NCBI GenBank assembly: GCA_019843655.1
Contig: JACDQD010000002.1
Span: 9,661,393 to 9,725,392 of the forward strand
From: Lethocerus indicus
Taxonomy: Eukaryota; Arthropoda; Insecta; Hemiptera; Belostomatidae
Direction of reading: 5' to 3'
DNA length: 64,000 nucleotides
Shown here: in pieces, positions 1 to 11,072 of the stretch
How the letters are laid out: each line of letters starts with the position of its first letter
Position numbering within the stretch: the stretch's first letter is position 1
Position numbers and translations under genes: made by a program
The notes under the pieces: model-generated
The model's input: the letters and a program-made list of their open reading frames with translations, nothing else
The model's database searches: none
What the model was told of the DNA's origin: nothing

Positions 1-2035
1 CATGACATATGCTCGCGGACGAGCCTAAATAAAACTACATTTACTGGTTATAATGTGACACAACAAATCTATTCATTTCATGTTGTAGGAGGTTCTAGCG
101 TCCATTTGATTTCATTTTTTGTACCGATAAAGTAATTAAAATAAACGAATAAAGTATTTATACCGGAAAAAATTGACTTTATGTCTTTGGATAAATATTT
201 TTGTAGAAAATATTTCAGTTCAGATTCTGTTTTAAGCGACAAAAGCAAGGGGGAGATTTATTCCGGTCGAGTGGTAGTCTCGGGTTGTTGGTTTCGGGTT
301 GGGTGGGTGGGGAGCGGTAACTGTCGGGGCCAGTCATTTGTAAAAGTTGGGAGACGGTTCGGGCGGAGAAAGAAAGTTATAAGTTGAATGCTAATGACAA
401 TTTAAACGAACCGGCACTGGGTCCGCCCGGCGGCCCCCTTTTGTCCCCGGCCTTTGTCTTAAATGGAGCGTCCGCTTCAAATTAAAATACGACTTCTCAA
501 TCCTGCCGTACGATCCACCTGAGAAATATAAAGAGAGCCCCACCAGGAGTTCATGGGCCTGAAGGTAATTAAAAGTTTGGATTTCCTGCCCGTTTTGGAG
601 ATCTCTGCCTCTTCTTTCCGATTCAAGAAATGTACTTGCGGTTGAAATTAAATTTCCTCAGGTTCATACGTCTTATCAATATACAGCAATTATCGTGGTC
701 GTTTTAATTTATAAACATTCTTGTATTTACCTCACCTAATCTAATCGATGGAATACCATTGAAAAGAATGATACGGAGACGTAATATTTCATTTGGAGAG
801 GTTGTATGATAAGATTTAGGTCTGTACGTCAAACGTCAGTGCATTAATGACGGTAGACATTTGAATTCATCAAGTTTTTTGAACAATACATAATAAAATA
901 TTTTTTCATGGTTGCCATACCTCTTGTCCATTGATGAGATTGTGTGTTATGATATCGGGACACTTTAAGCGAACATCAAAGAATGCGAAAAAAAACGATT
1001 TAACGTGGTTTATGAGAGAACAGGAATACGTATTCGCACCACGACATTTATTCTTTCATGTCCGGGGGCCTTTTTCCCGGGGCAATTTCAGGATTCCAGG
1101 GTTTCAGTCCGCCTTTCAAAAAACGCCATATAACTAATTATAGGAGAAGAAAAGATAATCCGGGAGTTGAGGAGGTGGAAACCGGGGTCGGGCCTGATTT
1201 ATGTGTTCGGGGGTCCGAGATGCGGGCATTTAAAAACCTAGGAATGGAGCCTCGGCTATAACTCATTTCATTGGTGGCCCGTTTGTGCACAATATAAAAT
1301 ACGACCAATAGCGATTGCGCCTTGAAAAATGGGCCACGACGCGGGCCGGTCCCCTCACAAGGCCCTACACTACACACTAACGAGGCCCTACACTGACACA
1401 CACATACGATAGGCTAACTATGAACGATAAGGGTGAAATACGATAGGACGCACCACCTTCCAGTCTCCGGGAATAGCTCACGGCTCGGAACATTTATAAA
1501 TATGCAATAGACCAGCCGACGAATAACGTGTATTCATTGTGTATTCAAAAGGGATTTGGTCGAAATAATTTATCGAGACTGCGATCATAAAACCATGTAA
1601 TAAATTGTTCAAAAGTGTTATTGGACTTTAGGTGTAACATAGAACCGATTGTTGTTGAATTCAACTTATGAATTCAAAATACTTGTGGTTTTCTAATAAA
1701 ATTAAAACAAGCCTTTTCGGATAGATTATATAGTATCATAGTATCACAAATATATTACTGATTGTATACCAAATATTTATATCACCTTTGAGTAGTACAT
1801 TTCAAAAAATAAAATATCATCGGGATATACTATGAGTGCTACTTGTGAGCAATTGTTTTCATATCATTCCGTGGTAATTTTTGTACAGGCTCATTAATAG
1901 TATAACACTTTGTTCAATTCACTTATTTCCATTTTGTACGTAGACATTTATTGTGTGTACTTCGAAGAACTAAATTTTTCAAGTTTACCTTCGTTAGTGA
2001 TTTTTTCCTTTGGGAATAGAGACTACTTTAGCTCT
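1..2035. other. AT-rich non-coding stretch with one GC island
   Basis: No gene is supported here. Short open frames (68, 67 and 87 codons) overlap one another on both strands and have no recognisable domain. A GC-richer island covers about 250-450. Near 1359-1395 the words GGCCCTACACT and ACACA occur twice about 32 bases apart, a small imperfect direct repeat. The remainder, especially 1600-1990, is AT-rich without visible structure. Confidence 0.7.
296..312 (+). other. G-quadruplex motif
   Basis: Four G-runs with very short loops (GGG-tt-GGG-t-GGG-t-GGGG) form a textbook intramolecular G-quadruplex pattern on the plus strand, inside the first GC-rich island. Short loops favour a stable parallel fold. 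Whether it forms or has any role is not shown by the sequence. Confidence 0.7.
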
Positions 2036-2040
2036 TGTGA

Positions 2041-2125
2041 TCCTCTTTCTGATCTCGCTTGATTGGCCTTTTGATAGACAGGTTTCGGCGGCTCGTCCCC
2101 TTCATTAGCTTCTTCTTCAGTAGGT
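2041..2125 (+). repeat. Family A foldback element, decayed left-arm fragment
   Basis: This stretch aligns with the left arm of the foldback family seen intact at 27.2 kb and 51.6 kb. It keeps TCCTCT, then TTGGCCTTTTG, then TAGACAGGTTTCGGC and GGCTCG, followed by TTCTTCTTCAGTAGG. Several substitutions and small insertions mark it as one of the oldest copies. No right arm is seen, so it is a relic. Confidence 0.6.
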
Positions 2126-5100
2126 CAGTGGAGATCAGAAGAAAGTGTGCCGGGTGTGTTACTTATAAGGCCATGACGATGATGAATCATTCACGGTAAT
2201 CGGACTATAAATGTGTATGACAAAAAAGGTAAATTATGTGTGCGTATATATGGCTGGTATGGCAAAGAGCAGTGTTGCTCTGGCAGTGGATTGCTGAGGG
2301 ACTATGGAGCTCTTATTTTATAAATTGTGAGACAGTCCAGAGGGGGCGGAACGCACATTTACCCAGTCGGCTAATCCAAGCGGATCTAAAATTTCGAGAG
2401 CCTGGGGAAAATTTCTGAGGAAACCCTCAGGTATCACCGCGAATGCTCCCAGTTTTAACATTCCCCCTCGATTTCTATAAAACTTCCTTACGATGCTATC
2501 TTGTTTCACTGTTACTGCATTGTTCAAACATTTAGAGACAAATGTTAACCAAGCATTGAAACATCCAGTGAAGATTGTAACCGGCTAAAAATAATAGGAA
2601 AAATTCAATTTTGAAAAATAAATCTTTAATAAATTGGACATTCATAATAAAGGTTGAGATGGTCATGTTAGGTAGGGAGGTTGGGTACAAGTAATTAGTA
2701 TAAAGTATAAGGGTGGACAGACAGGGCGAAGAAGAGTGGTTATCGGTGGACATGCTACTAGATGTTCTTTTTTTACTTGATGGCTTGTAAAGTCAAAATA
2801 GCAGATTCCCGTATACCATACTGCTTTATCGTTTTTACGCGTTTAGGTTATACGTGTAGGAGATGACTACCAAATCGATTGTGTCGAAACAATTATCGTC
2901 GGTATCGATGTGGGGACTGGAAGAATTTGCGGCCGGCAGAGCATTTCATATAACGCTCTTATTGTTTTTCAATTTGCCCGCGTTAAACTCGTAACCACCT
3001 CGCTGTAATTTTTCTGCGGTTTACCAGAATGGAATAAAAAGCCGTCCAGGGCGTTATATTGGAAGGCATACGTGCCGGGGGTGGGCTCATTTTCAATAGC
3101 GGGGCTTCCTAAGGGAGGGCCACCCGGTTCAAAGGGTTCAATTACATGCGGTGAGCGTGGAGGGCGAGCCTCCAGTGTGCGCTCCGTCGGCAGATTACTC
3201 CTCCATTGCCAGGACTGGCCAAACGTTTACCGGCCAGCAGCACAGATACCTTGAAAATAAATCCGATTGAAATGAGAGCCCGAGACAGATCCGGGGTCGA
3301 CACCGCAATCGGTAACCCCCTTACTGATGGACATTTTGACGATATTAATATTGTCCTTCCAATCTTTATTATTCTATCCTTCAGATATTCCTAGAGGATT
3401 CATTATACAAAATTTCACGCATTGTATAAATGCTTTATCAGCGCCTTTCCTCACTCAAAAAATACCGACTCTCCTTCCACTGCCGACAGGTCAAGTCTAG
3501 TTTCAGTACTCCCATAGTCTGATAACAGTCAAATGCTGCAACAAGTAAAATAATATGGTTTTCCAACAGAAGTTGATGCTGAAATAGTGAAATTCTTTAT
3601 TTATATAGCTCACATTACATTGCTGCTCATCGAAGCCTTAGGTCTCTACCATGGCAACGTTTAAATATTTATTTATGGAATTATTTATTTTTATTAGTAC
3701 ATATACGTGACATTCAGTTTTATCCCTGTAACTTGAGTATTGTTGACAATGGAAGCGAAAGGTGAGTAAAGAAAAGCCGTGAAAGTCGTGCAGTAATTAC
3801 AACAGAAAATATTTGAACACTGCGATGCATATTACAGATGTATTTTACAGAGGGAATTGTGTTTTCATTTTACCTTATTCTTTGTTTTCACCTGACAATA
3901 TGAGTTTTCCGCGGCGAAACAAAGGATTGCCTCGAAAATAAATTTAGCGATGACGTCCCAGTTCGAAAGAAGAATTTTTAATTCACAAACAGTGACAGAA
4001 TCGTTGAGTTCCACAAAGACTTCCAATCTTCCGTCGGATTCCAAATTCTGAGAAGAATCGTAAATCTCCTGAATACTTCAGACCTAACCATTCTCATCCG
4101 GATATACTTCTGGTCCCTGCAATTCTGTACTGTTGTTTACAGCCCCCGCTTCCATCAAACCAAGTTTCACTTGGGCGCCTCACTTCCCCGACAGTTATTA
4201 AGAACAACCAGATAACCGACGTCCAGGAAAATTACAAGATGGTATCATGGACAACAATATTTTATTTAAACAAATAAGGTACATAAAAAATTGTGAATTG
4301 TATAAGAAATAAACAGATTTATAACATAGCCGGCTAAAGGAATACAATATAACATACCCTTCATTAATTACTTTATCGTAGTCCTATAATTTATAATCCG
4401 AAACGAAAATAAAACATTTCAATTAATGGAAGTTTAATTCCAGAAACTGTGAAAATTATATGAAACACTTGAGGTGGTATCCAGAGGTGCCTAACGATCA
4501 ACAAATTTTCAAAAAAAGAAGCAACAGAGAATCCCGGATTCTTCTTTATCAGAGGAACAACGTTTAAAATAGAGTCCTATGGTAACCCCATGTATCGTTC
4601 TATCGGATGTATGGACACATCCACAGTGAATGAACACAGAAATAAAATACTAGAATGTTAAGAATATTTGCAATTCAAATAAAGTTGACCTTTAGTATAA
4701 ATATTTTGATGGGCGGGGTACCTCAATTCTCAGAGGTCGTTACTCCAAAAGGCGAATTCTTCGGTCGGCTGACTGTAGCTCTGAAGAAAACGCGAATAAC
4801 ATCCACCGGAAGAACATTACCGGAATGAATTTGATTGGCTCCTTACAGTAGAACCTCGCCCCTTTAATTGCTTCTTGGTCTTAAATATAATTTTTTTTTC
4901 ACCCACAAAAGGAAGTACCCAAAATAACCAGGTCGTGGACAAAAGAAAAGCACATTAGGAAGTGGCTTTGTTTCATTTTTATGAGTCTGTTTTCTTCTGT
5001 CGACGATGGGAAACGATTTTGGTTTCCTGAATGAGAGGAGAATTCTACAAAACGAGATCAAATTTTTTCTTATGTAAAATTCAAAGATGTACTTTGCTTT

Positions 5101-5499
5101 TAACAAAACGGTATAATATATTTTTCGCCTTAATTACAAGTAATATTGCAATCAATATAACTATGTAATATTCATGAAACTAATCAATTTGATCTTAGCA
5201 CACCAACATATTTCTGGATAGGCGGTGAGTTTTCGAAACGTTTTGAGATGCCCATATTTATACGAAGCTTTGAGCATTTGCGGAAATAATTTTCTGATTT
5301 ATATTATATTTCCCCTCAATATTGGTCAAGATATTAGTTAAAGCATTTGGATTCCAACTACCGGGTCGCATATTCGGGATATTAAGAATTTTCATATCGA
5401 CACTCCTCGTTATTGAAGCTCGAATCCAGGGTACCGTATTCTCTGGAGTCGTATCGAATTTCGGCTCTCGGGAATCCGAGGAATGAAATCGAATTTTTT
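2126..5499. other. Single-copy non-coding DNA
   Basis: No gene or RNA is supported. The interval is mostly AT-rich with short GC-richer patches near 2930-3260. Open frames of 60-81 codons overlap on opposite strands and show no family signature. I see no tandem array, transposon end or tRNA-like box. Confidence 0.6.
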
Positions 5500-6200
5500 T
5501 CACGTCTCCCCGCCTACGGTGACGTCTAATAATCAGATATCTGGCGGCTTTCGCGGGCGAAGAATGTGACAGCGGCTTCCCTCTCCATCAGCGCTGGTTT
5601 TTTGGCCGCCGTAGGGGCATCGACAATTTGTACATACGCCAAACCCTATTGTGGCTTTTTTACCTCCGTTTCAAACGGACGGGACAAAATAAATATTGCC
5701 CCTGGGGGTGGATCAGCAGATTTTCAATTTCACCCTTTGAAGGGGATAGGGCCGGGGACTAACGTTGATTACTGGCGCTGGCTCACGGTTGGGCGGCCTC
5801 CGCGTTTTTCACCCTCCGCTTGATTAATAATCCGTCCCAAGACCCTAATCGAGGCCCGGAATCGTCCACCTCGGCTTCCCGCTAATTAAAATCTCATTAA
5901 AAATTAATTAAGGCCCCGTTCGGCGGGGCCCACTCCGGTCAGCCGCGTCCCCTTTGTTATTTTCCCTTTCCATAAGACTTTTTCCACCTGTGGCCGCCGT
6001 GTTTTTGAATTCGGCCCGCGACACAAGAGTCACGTCCCCCTGTACGGATCGGCCCGCTACTCCCTACCAGACAAAAAGGGCGACAAAAAAAGGGCCGGGC
6101 TTTCCTGACGAATTTTCGCGACTTTCCATCCATTTTTCTGTCGGCGCGGAATGAAATATAACCCGGTATTGGTACAGAAAAATGGGTGGAAGCCAACCTC
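5500..6200. promoter_or_regulatory. CpG-rich island, possible regulatory block
   Basis: The stretch is visibly richer in GC and CpG than its surroundings. Both strands carry overlapping open frames (85 codons at 5566-5823 plus; 66 and 79 codons near 5954-6196), as expected in GC-rich DNA where stops are rare. At 5881-5911 several homeodomain-type cores (TAATTAA, ATTAA, TTAATTA) cluster immediately before a perfect GC hairpin. A conserved enhancer or promoter-type block is plausible, but only cross-species alignment could show it. I do not recognise an exon. Confidence 0.35.
5912..5930 (+). other. Perfect 7-bp GC stem-loop
   Basis: GGCCCCG (5912-5918) pairs exactly with CGGGGCC (5924-5930) across a 5-base loop. 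It lies directly after a run of TAATTA-type sites. No T-run follows, so it is not a simple terminator. Confidence 0.6.
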
Positions 6201-6269
6201 GAGATAGTTTATTTACGGTTTTTAAGTTTTTTGGAAACATTATGTTATTTTGTTGACATTTGATATTGA

Positions 6270-6271
<2 letters not shown>

Positions 6272-6343
<72 letters not shown>
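6272..6343. repeat. (TA)n microsatellite
   Basis: About 70 bp of uninterrupted TA dinucleotide lie between AATT-rich sequence and TTGTCGATTATAG. This is the longest TA tract in the window. Confidence 0.98.
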
Positions 6344-6346
<3 letters not shown>

Positions 6347-7925
6347 CGATTATAGTATTATTAAAAATTAAATAGCGTTACCTATTATACTAATGCCATT
6401 TCAGGATTACAAGCGCGTATAATGTGTTGTTTTTCTTGCCGCTTGTTATTGATTGATGGGGCCTACAGGAGGGAAAACTCGTTCTCAACTCGTCCAGAAC
6501 TCATAAACGGGTTAACAACTGAGAGTGTAGAGCGAGTTCTCAAATTCAACTTGGCAGCGACGTGTAGAGCGTTGAAGAAGTGTCTAGTGTAAACAGAATC
6601 GAAACCTGTTTTTCCTGAAAATTTCGCTACATTCTAAGCCAGAACGATTAATCGGACGTGCAAAAATTTGTTTTTATTATACCTGGATTGAAGTCATATT
6701 GTGATGTAATCACGGTTATTATTGGTCAGGTATTTGAAATTCTCGTGGGAGTAACTGGAAACAGTTGTGCGGTTAGTGTGATCCAGCTGTTGGGAACAGT
6801 TAATTATGGCGGTGTTCTGATTGGATATAGGCGGAGCCCTGTGGGAGTATCCCTCAGTCGACATTAGCAAATTGAAATCAGGGGCGCTCCGCCGGCCCCG
6901 TCTACCAACTATCACCGAATTGGACCACCGCTCATTCGTACCGCCCCCTCTAATCATCCCCAGATCGGTTGTCGTAATTTACGTAATCGCTTTTGAGATT
7001 TTTTCCTAATCAAAACGGGCGGGTCAAATACGTAAGATAAACCTAGTGGTAGTGCTCCAATCAACTGGGAAGAGTTCATGGCTCCACGAAACTCAAAGTG
7101 GACCAAGTTTCACCAACTACCGCAATGCTGCCGAATTAATATTCGTAAAGAAATGTGGTTAATTTGAAATACCTGATGTAAATTTAGAATAATTGTATTT
7201 CTGTATGGTATTTTTGGCATTCTGTCGTAACAACCAGAGTTTCGATCCAATGAGCGATGTACCTACATACAACCTCACGTCCTCTAGAAAATATTTTTAA
7301 AAAGCAATATTAATAAAAGCATCGAATATATTTTGTATCGAGAGAAATTATTAAAGATATATGACAGATCTGCATTCATCATGATGTCCATTTATCTCGA
7401 TTTTTATACTGCCATATTGTTTATACCACTCTTTAGCACTCATCAGCTCAGAACTTTGATTGTCTTACAATTAGAGGGACAGTTAACTGGCCCAAAGGTA
7501 AACAAACTCAAAATTGCCAAATTGGAACTCCGTTAGAAAATACCGTCCTGGTACAGCGCTTATAAAACTCCTCGTCAAGAACTGGAATGTACATTTTCCA
7601 GTACCGGCAAAGCATAAATTCCAGATGAAAATTATAAACAACGGCATTTCATTCCAACACAACTATGCCAACTGTTTTACTCCTTCCACAAGGGAATGAA
7701 AATCCAAGTTGAGGTCAATGAACGGTTAGTTGAAGATGGAATAACCCGCAATCCCAGCAGCAGTACTACTTCACATTTTTGCAGCATTTTCTACACTATT
7801 CAACTTGTACACGGACATCATATTCATCAAACCCAACGTAGTTAGAAGCCAGGTGACATGTTTCGGAAAAGCTTAAGACACTTCTACGTGGACCAGGAAT
7901 CATGGTTTCTTAACAATTGGTAGAG
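6344..7925. other. Non-coding DNA
   Basis: No gene is supported. Around 6475-6570 related words recur: AACTCGTTCTCAACTCG, GCGAGTTCTCAA, and GTGTAGAGCG twice about 37 bases apart, giving a short degenerate direct and inverted repeat zone. A GC-richer patch at 6830-6960 carries overlapping frames on both strands. The rest is AT-rich. Confidence 0.55.
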
Positions 7926-8405
7926 CTATGGAAAAATGGAAAAGACACTAAAAAGGCTGAAGCCACAATATTTTAAAACGTTAAAATGATTTTTTACGAT
8001 TCTTCTGAAGAATGTTCTTCTGTATATAACCCCAAAATTTACTTTACTAATCCTATTCTTGACCCCCAGTGCACAACTTTCACGCAGAAATACAAAATTA
8101 AGAGTCATATTTGACAAATAATCAACACCTATGATCCTTTTATCTTCAGAAGTAAAGTGAGCTGCGGCTGTGGGGTTGCTGGAACCCAAATACCCACTAC
8201 ACATCTGATGCCCCCTGGAGTAATTTAATAAATGTAAGGCCATTGTAAATTGTAAACCATATGGAACAAGACAATCGGGAAGAATCTGAAGATCAGCAAA
8301 GGTGAAAATGATAACTGAGTGATGTGTTATAATGAAGATAAGCCGAGTGATGAAGATAAGGAGAGCTTCACAATTGAATTGCGGGGTACAGCGAGTGTAG
8401 TGCAT
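7926..8405 (-). CDS. Unrecognised 159-codon open frame, weak candidate
   Basis: An ATG-to-stop frame of 159 codons lies on the minus strand in moderately AT-rich DNA. The conceptual protein starts MHYTRCTPQFNCEALL and has a hydrophobic stretch at roughly residues 13-38 rich in I, F and L, then a mixed central part with SRGHQMCSGYLGSSN near residues 63-77, and a basic, aromatic C-terminal part. I see no domain, cysteine pattern or cleavage site that I can name. Composition (many F, I and L) fits chance translation of T-rich DNA. No promoter, splice pair or neighbouring gene supports it. It is listed only because it is among the longest frames present. Confidence 0.12.
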   Translation of the reverse strand: MHYTRCTPQFNCEALLIFITRLIFIITHHSVIIFTFADLQILPDCLVPYGLQFTMALHLLNYSRGHQMCSGYLGSSNPTAAAHFTSEDKRIIGVDYLSNMTLNFVFLRESCALGVKNRISKVNFGVIYRRTFFRRIVKNHFNVLKYCGFSLFSVFSIFP

Positions 8406-8950
8406 GTCTGATATAGAGTACCGCTAGGCTTGCTGACGATATGGAGTTGTGCAGGTTGGAGAAGGGTCGCTGACAGAAGCAATAGTGGCATTATCGGAAT
8501 CGCATTGTCTGGGGGCCGTGCCGCCCACTTATCAGTTCACAAACTCCCGACCATTGTCAGTAAACAAGCCAGCGGTATACCTACGTTTGTCAATACCGAG
8601 AATCCGGTTCGGATGGACTATACGCGCCTCCTTTAGTCGCTTCTTTGTCTTTAATTTCAATGTTATCTGTGTACTGTCACTACACGCTTCTCAGATAGTC
8701 ACCAAGGATATAGAAATCTATTCGAGTTTCTATCTACGTAGCTTATCTCGAATTCTAAATAGGAATACTCTTTAATGAATTTGCGAGGGCAGTTTTTTTT
8801 TTATTCAACATAAGTACGGGGACTTACAGAATTTGAGTTTCACTTGACTCTTATACTGAGAAAATTTTTCTCGGTATAATATTTTTAATACCGAAGTGCA
8901 CTATTGGTATATAATTTATTTAGGTCCACCGATAAACAATATTTGTATCC
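8406..8950. other. Non-coding DNA upstream of a family A element
   Basis: Two overlapping frames at 8430-8775 plus (68 and 108 codons) show no recognisable domain. AT content rises towards 8900. The last bases, near 8937-8950, form the left member of a possible decayed target-site duplication for the element that follows. Confidence 0.5.
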
Positions 8951-9300
8951 TACCTGTTTTGTGGTCTGCGAGGGGTTGGACTACCGTAGATTTCGTGTGT
9001 TTCTGTCTACCCTCGCTAGTTTAGTCTTTTACTAGACCGGTTTCGGCTGCTCGCCATCGGTGTTAGTAACTTTTGGCACTTTGGATGTTTTTTGGGCATC
9101 CTCACTGCACTGTCACTGTCTCTTGTACAGTGGTGGTTGTCTGTCGTGTGTATTAACAAAAATCCCACACCCCCCTCAACACAAAGAAGGCAAACGACAC
9201 CCACCAAAACACAATAACAAGACACGTATATATACACAGCCGAAACCGGTCTAGGAAAAGAACAAACCAGCGAGAGGAGACAGAAACACACGAAATCTAC
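8951..9300 (+). mobile_element. Family A foldback element, internally deleted copy
   Basis: The copy opens with TACCTGTTTTGTGGTCTGCG, shared almost exactly with the copy at 61.45 kb. It continues through the left arm (TTTCGTGTGTTTCTGTC, CTAGACCGG-type core, GGATGTTTTTTGGGCATCC) to about 9150. The right arm is the reverse complement of the outer left arm (CCGAAACCGGTCTAG, GAGAGGAGACAGAAACACAC, GAAATCTAC) and ends at 9300. The hammerhead-like CTGAAGA box is missing from both arms: the left arm lacks it after GCTCGCCAT, and the right arm jumps from TATATACACA straight to GCCGAAACC. AACAATATTTGTATCC on the left and AACATTTTTATCC on the right may be a decayed target-site duplication. The open frames over it (99 codons minus, 64 plus) are by-products of the arms. 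Confidence 0.8.
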
Positions 9301-10906
9301 AACATTTTTATCCATTTCCTAAAAATAATGCTCCTATGTGTCTGAAAAGTATCAACATTTTCAGAAGGAATGCCACCTCACCAACTCAAGTTGTGGAATT
9401 AGTGAAAATTTATTTTTGGGAAGAATAATCCTGTTTGGATTCAGAATACAGCACATGCCTTTCTTACTATCGCCAAAACTGCTTTTCTGTTAGCATGAAA
9501 GCGGTCATACATTTAGGTTTCGGACGAAAATTCCTTATGACGCCGCTAAATCATAATCTCCCGAATGCACTCTGGAATGCACTCCCGTTAAAGTGGGAGT
9601 GGTGCTATTACATGCCCTTCCGGAGCCACCTAAAATTAACTTAAAATAAATTGAATGGATTACTAGGTACTGAATGGTACTGTTTGGATAGGAATACCAC
9701 AAGTTCAAAAAATTGTAAGGCTAATACAAAAATATGCTATTAAATACAGAATTGCTATTATGTTCCGAAATGCTGAATTACAGTCTAGCGATCATTTAAC
9801 AACAGCAAATCAATATCTATTTTATCTTGTGGTTTTAACATATTCGTCTATTGCCACGCTAAATACAACGGAATTAATTAGCATATTCTTTACAGTAATT
9901 TAGAACCATGATCATTAACAGCCGCTGTTTGTCTTCTTTTATCATTGGGCTTTCCATTTACTTTTATTTCTGTCACAGAGGAGAGAGGAAAACGCTTTTA
10001 CATTGGTGGTCGACTAATGTTCCGAATACTTAGCGCCCTTATTTTATTCATTGCCGGTTGTATTCTTGTTTTGTTAAAATACATATTAAGGGCTGGGGGT
10101 ACCGACCACATTTAATGAATACCACGCTAAAGGTTGAAAATCGTAAAATCAAAGGGAAATTTATGGGAAGATTTTTCACAGTTAATCGAGCTCTCGAGAT
10201 CTACACCTACCACGCATAGGTAATGTACTATTTGCAGGAATAGGATTAGTGTACGTGTGAAAGTAAGATATGTAGTAATTTTTAAATTGTTTCATCGTCA
10301 ACAAAGTATTTCTATACTTCTAAGTCCCTAATTTATGGTGGTCCTCGACTGCTACAAACGTAGGAAGGGGATTTTCCCATTGTTTAATTATATTGTGTAA
10401 TTTTACATCCCCCTTTGGTAATGTTGCGGATTAAGCCAGTATTTCCAGAGCCCACTATCCCTCTCATGCCATTTTCCCCAAGTGATTTCGCCCATCCGGT
10501 GTTTTATGTTACTTGCCTGTGTAAATTTAACCCGCTCGGGTTTCTTCGCCTTTCCCAACTGAAATAGGCCCCCCCATCCCCCTCACTCTTGCCTTTGGAT
10601 CCCCTTTTCAACTTTGTTTGCCTACGCAGTACAAGGAAAGGTTATTAAATAGTTGCGAGGCCACCTTGAGGAATGCCGCCTACGGTATATCTGCAATTAA
10701 GAGAGACCGAATTATATATTTACACATTTTACATTAAATATAAGTCAGACTTACGAATAAGTCCTATATATTTTGTACATCGCACACAAAATTTTTTTGA
10801 TGTTACTATACAAAACACATTTTGGAACGTTACTATAGGTAATTGGGAAATTTTAATGTATTCGGTCATTGGCCTGAACGTGTATTCAGGAAAATTTGCA
10901 CTTAAA
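9301..10906. other. Non-coding DNA
   Basis: No gene is supported. CACTCCC and GGGAGTG at about 9586-9601 form a short hairpin. A pyrimidine-rich tract with C-runs lies at 10560-10615. The 85-codon frame at 10673-10930 runs into the inverted repeat that follows and has no domain. The rest is AT-rich. Confidence 0.55.
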
Positions 10907-10956
10907 TGTCAGGTTAAAGAACAGACCTAGTCATTTTATCGGCACTGGCGGTAAAT

Positions 10957-10992
<36 letters not shown>

Positions 10993-11017
10993 ATAAAATA
11001 CTATCTGTTCTTTAACC

Positions 11018-11022
<5 letters not shown>
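10907..11022. repeat. Inverted repeat enclosing a TA microsatellite
   Basis: The left arm at 10912-10940 (GGTTAAAGAACAGA, then ATTTTATC) is matched in reverse complement by the right arm at 10992-11018 (GATAAAAT, then TCTGTTCTTTAACC). Arms are nearly 30 bp with a short mismatch block, and weaker pairing continues outward through ATGTCAGG/CCTACAT. The loop is mostly a 29-base TA tract. The form fits a small foldback element or a palindrome that seeded TA expansion. No target-site duplication is clear because the right side runs into a second TA tract. Confidence 0.75.
10961..10989. repeat. (TA)n microsatellite in the palindrome loop
   Basis: A pure 29-base TA run lies in the loop of the surrounding inverted repeat. 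Confidence 0.95.

Positions 11023-11056
<34 letters not shown>
11021..11056. repeat. (AT)n microsatellite
   Basis: A pure AT tract of about 36 bases starts where the palindrome's right arm ends and decays into ATAATATATAAT up to about 11072. Confidence 0.95.
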
Positions 11057-11064
<8 letters not shown>

Positions 11065-11072
11065 ATATATAT

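Noticed and set aside
7999..8017. Heat-shock element (TTC/GAA array)
   Set aside because: Only one GAAnnTTC pair has correct spacing. The adjoining TTC-GAA unit has a one-base gap, so the array is incomplete.
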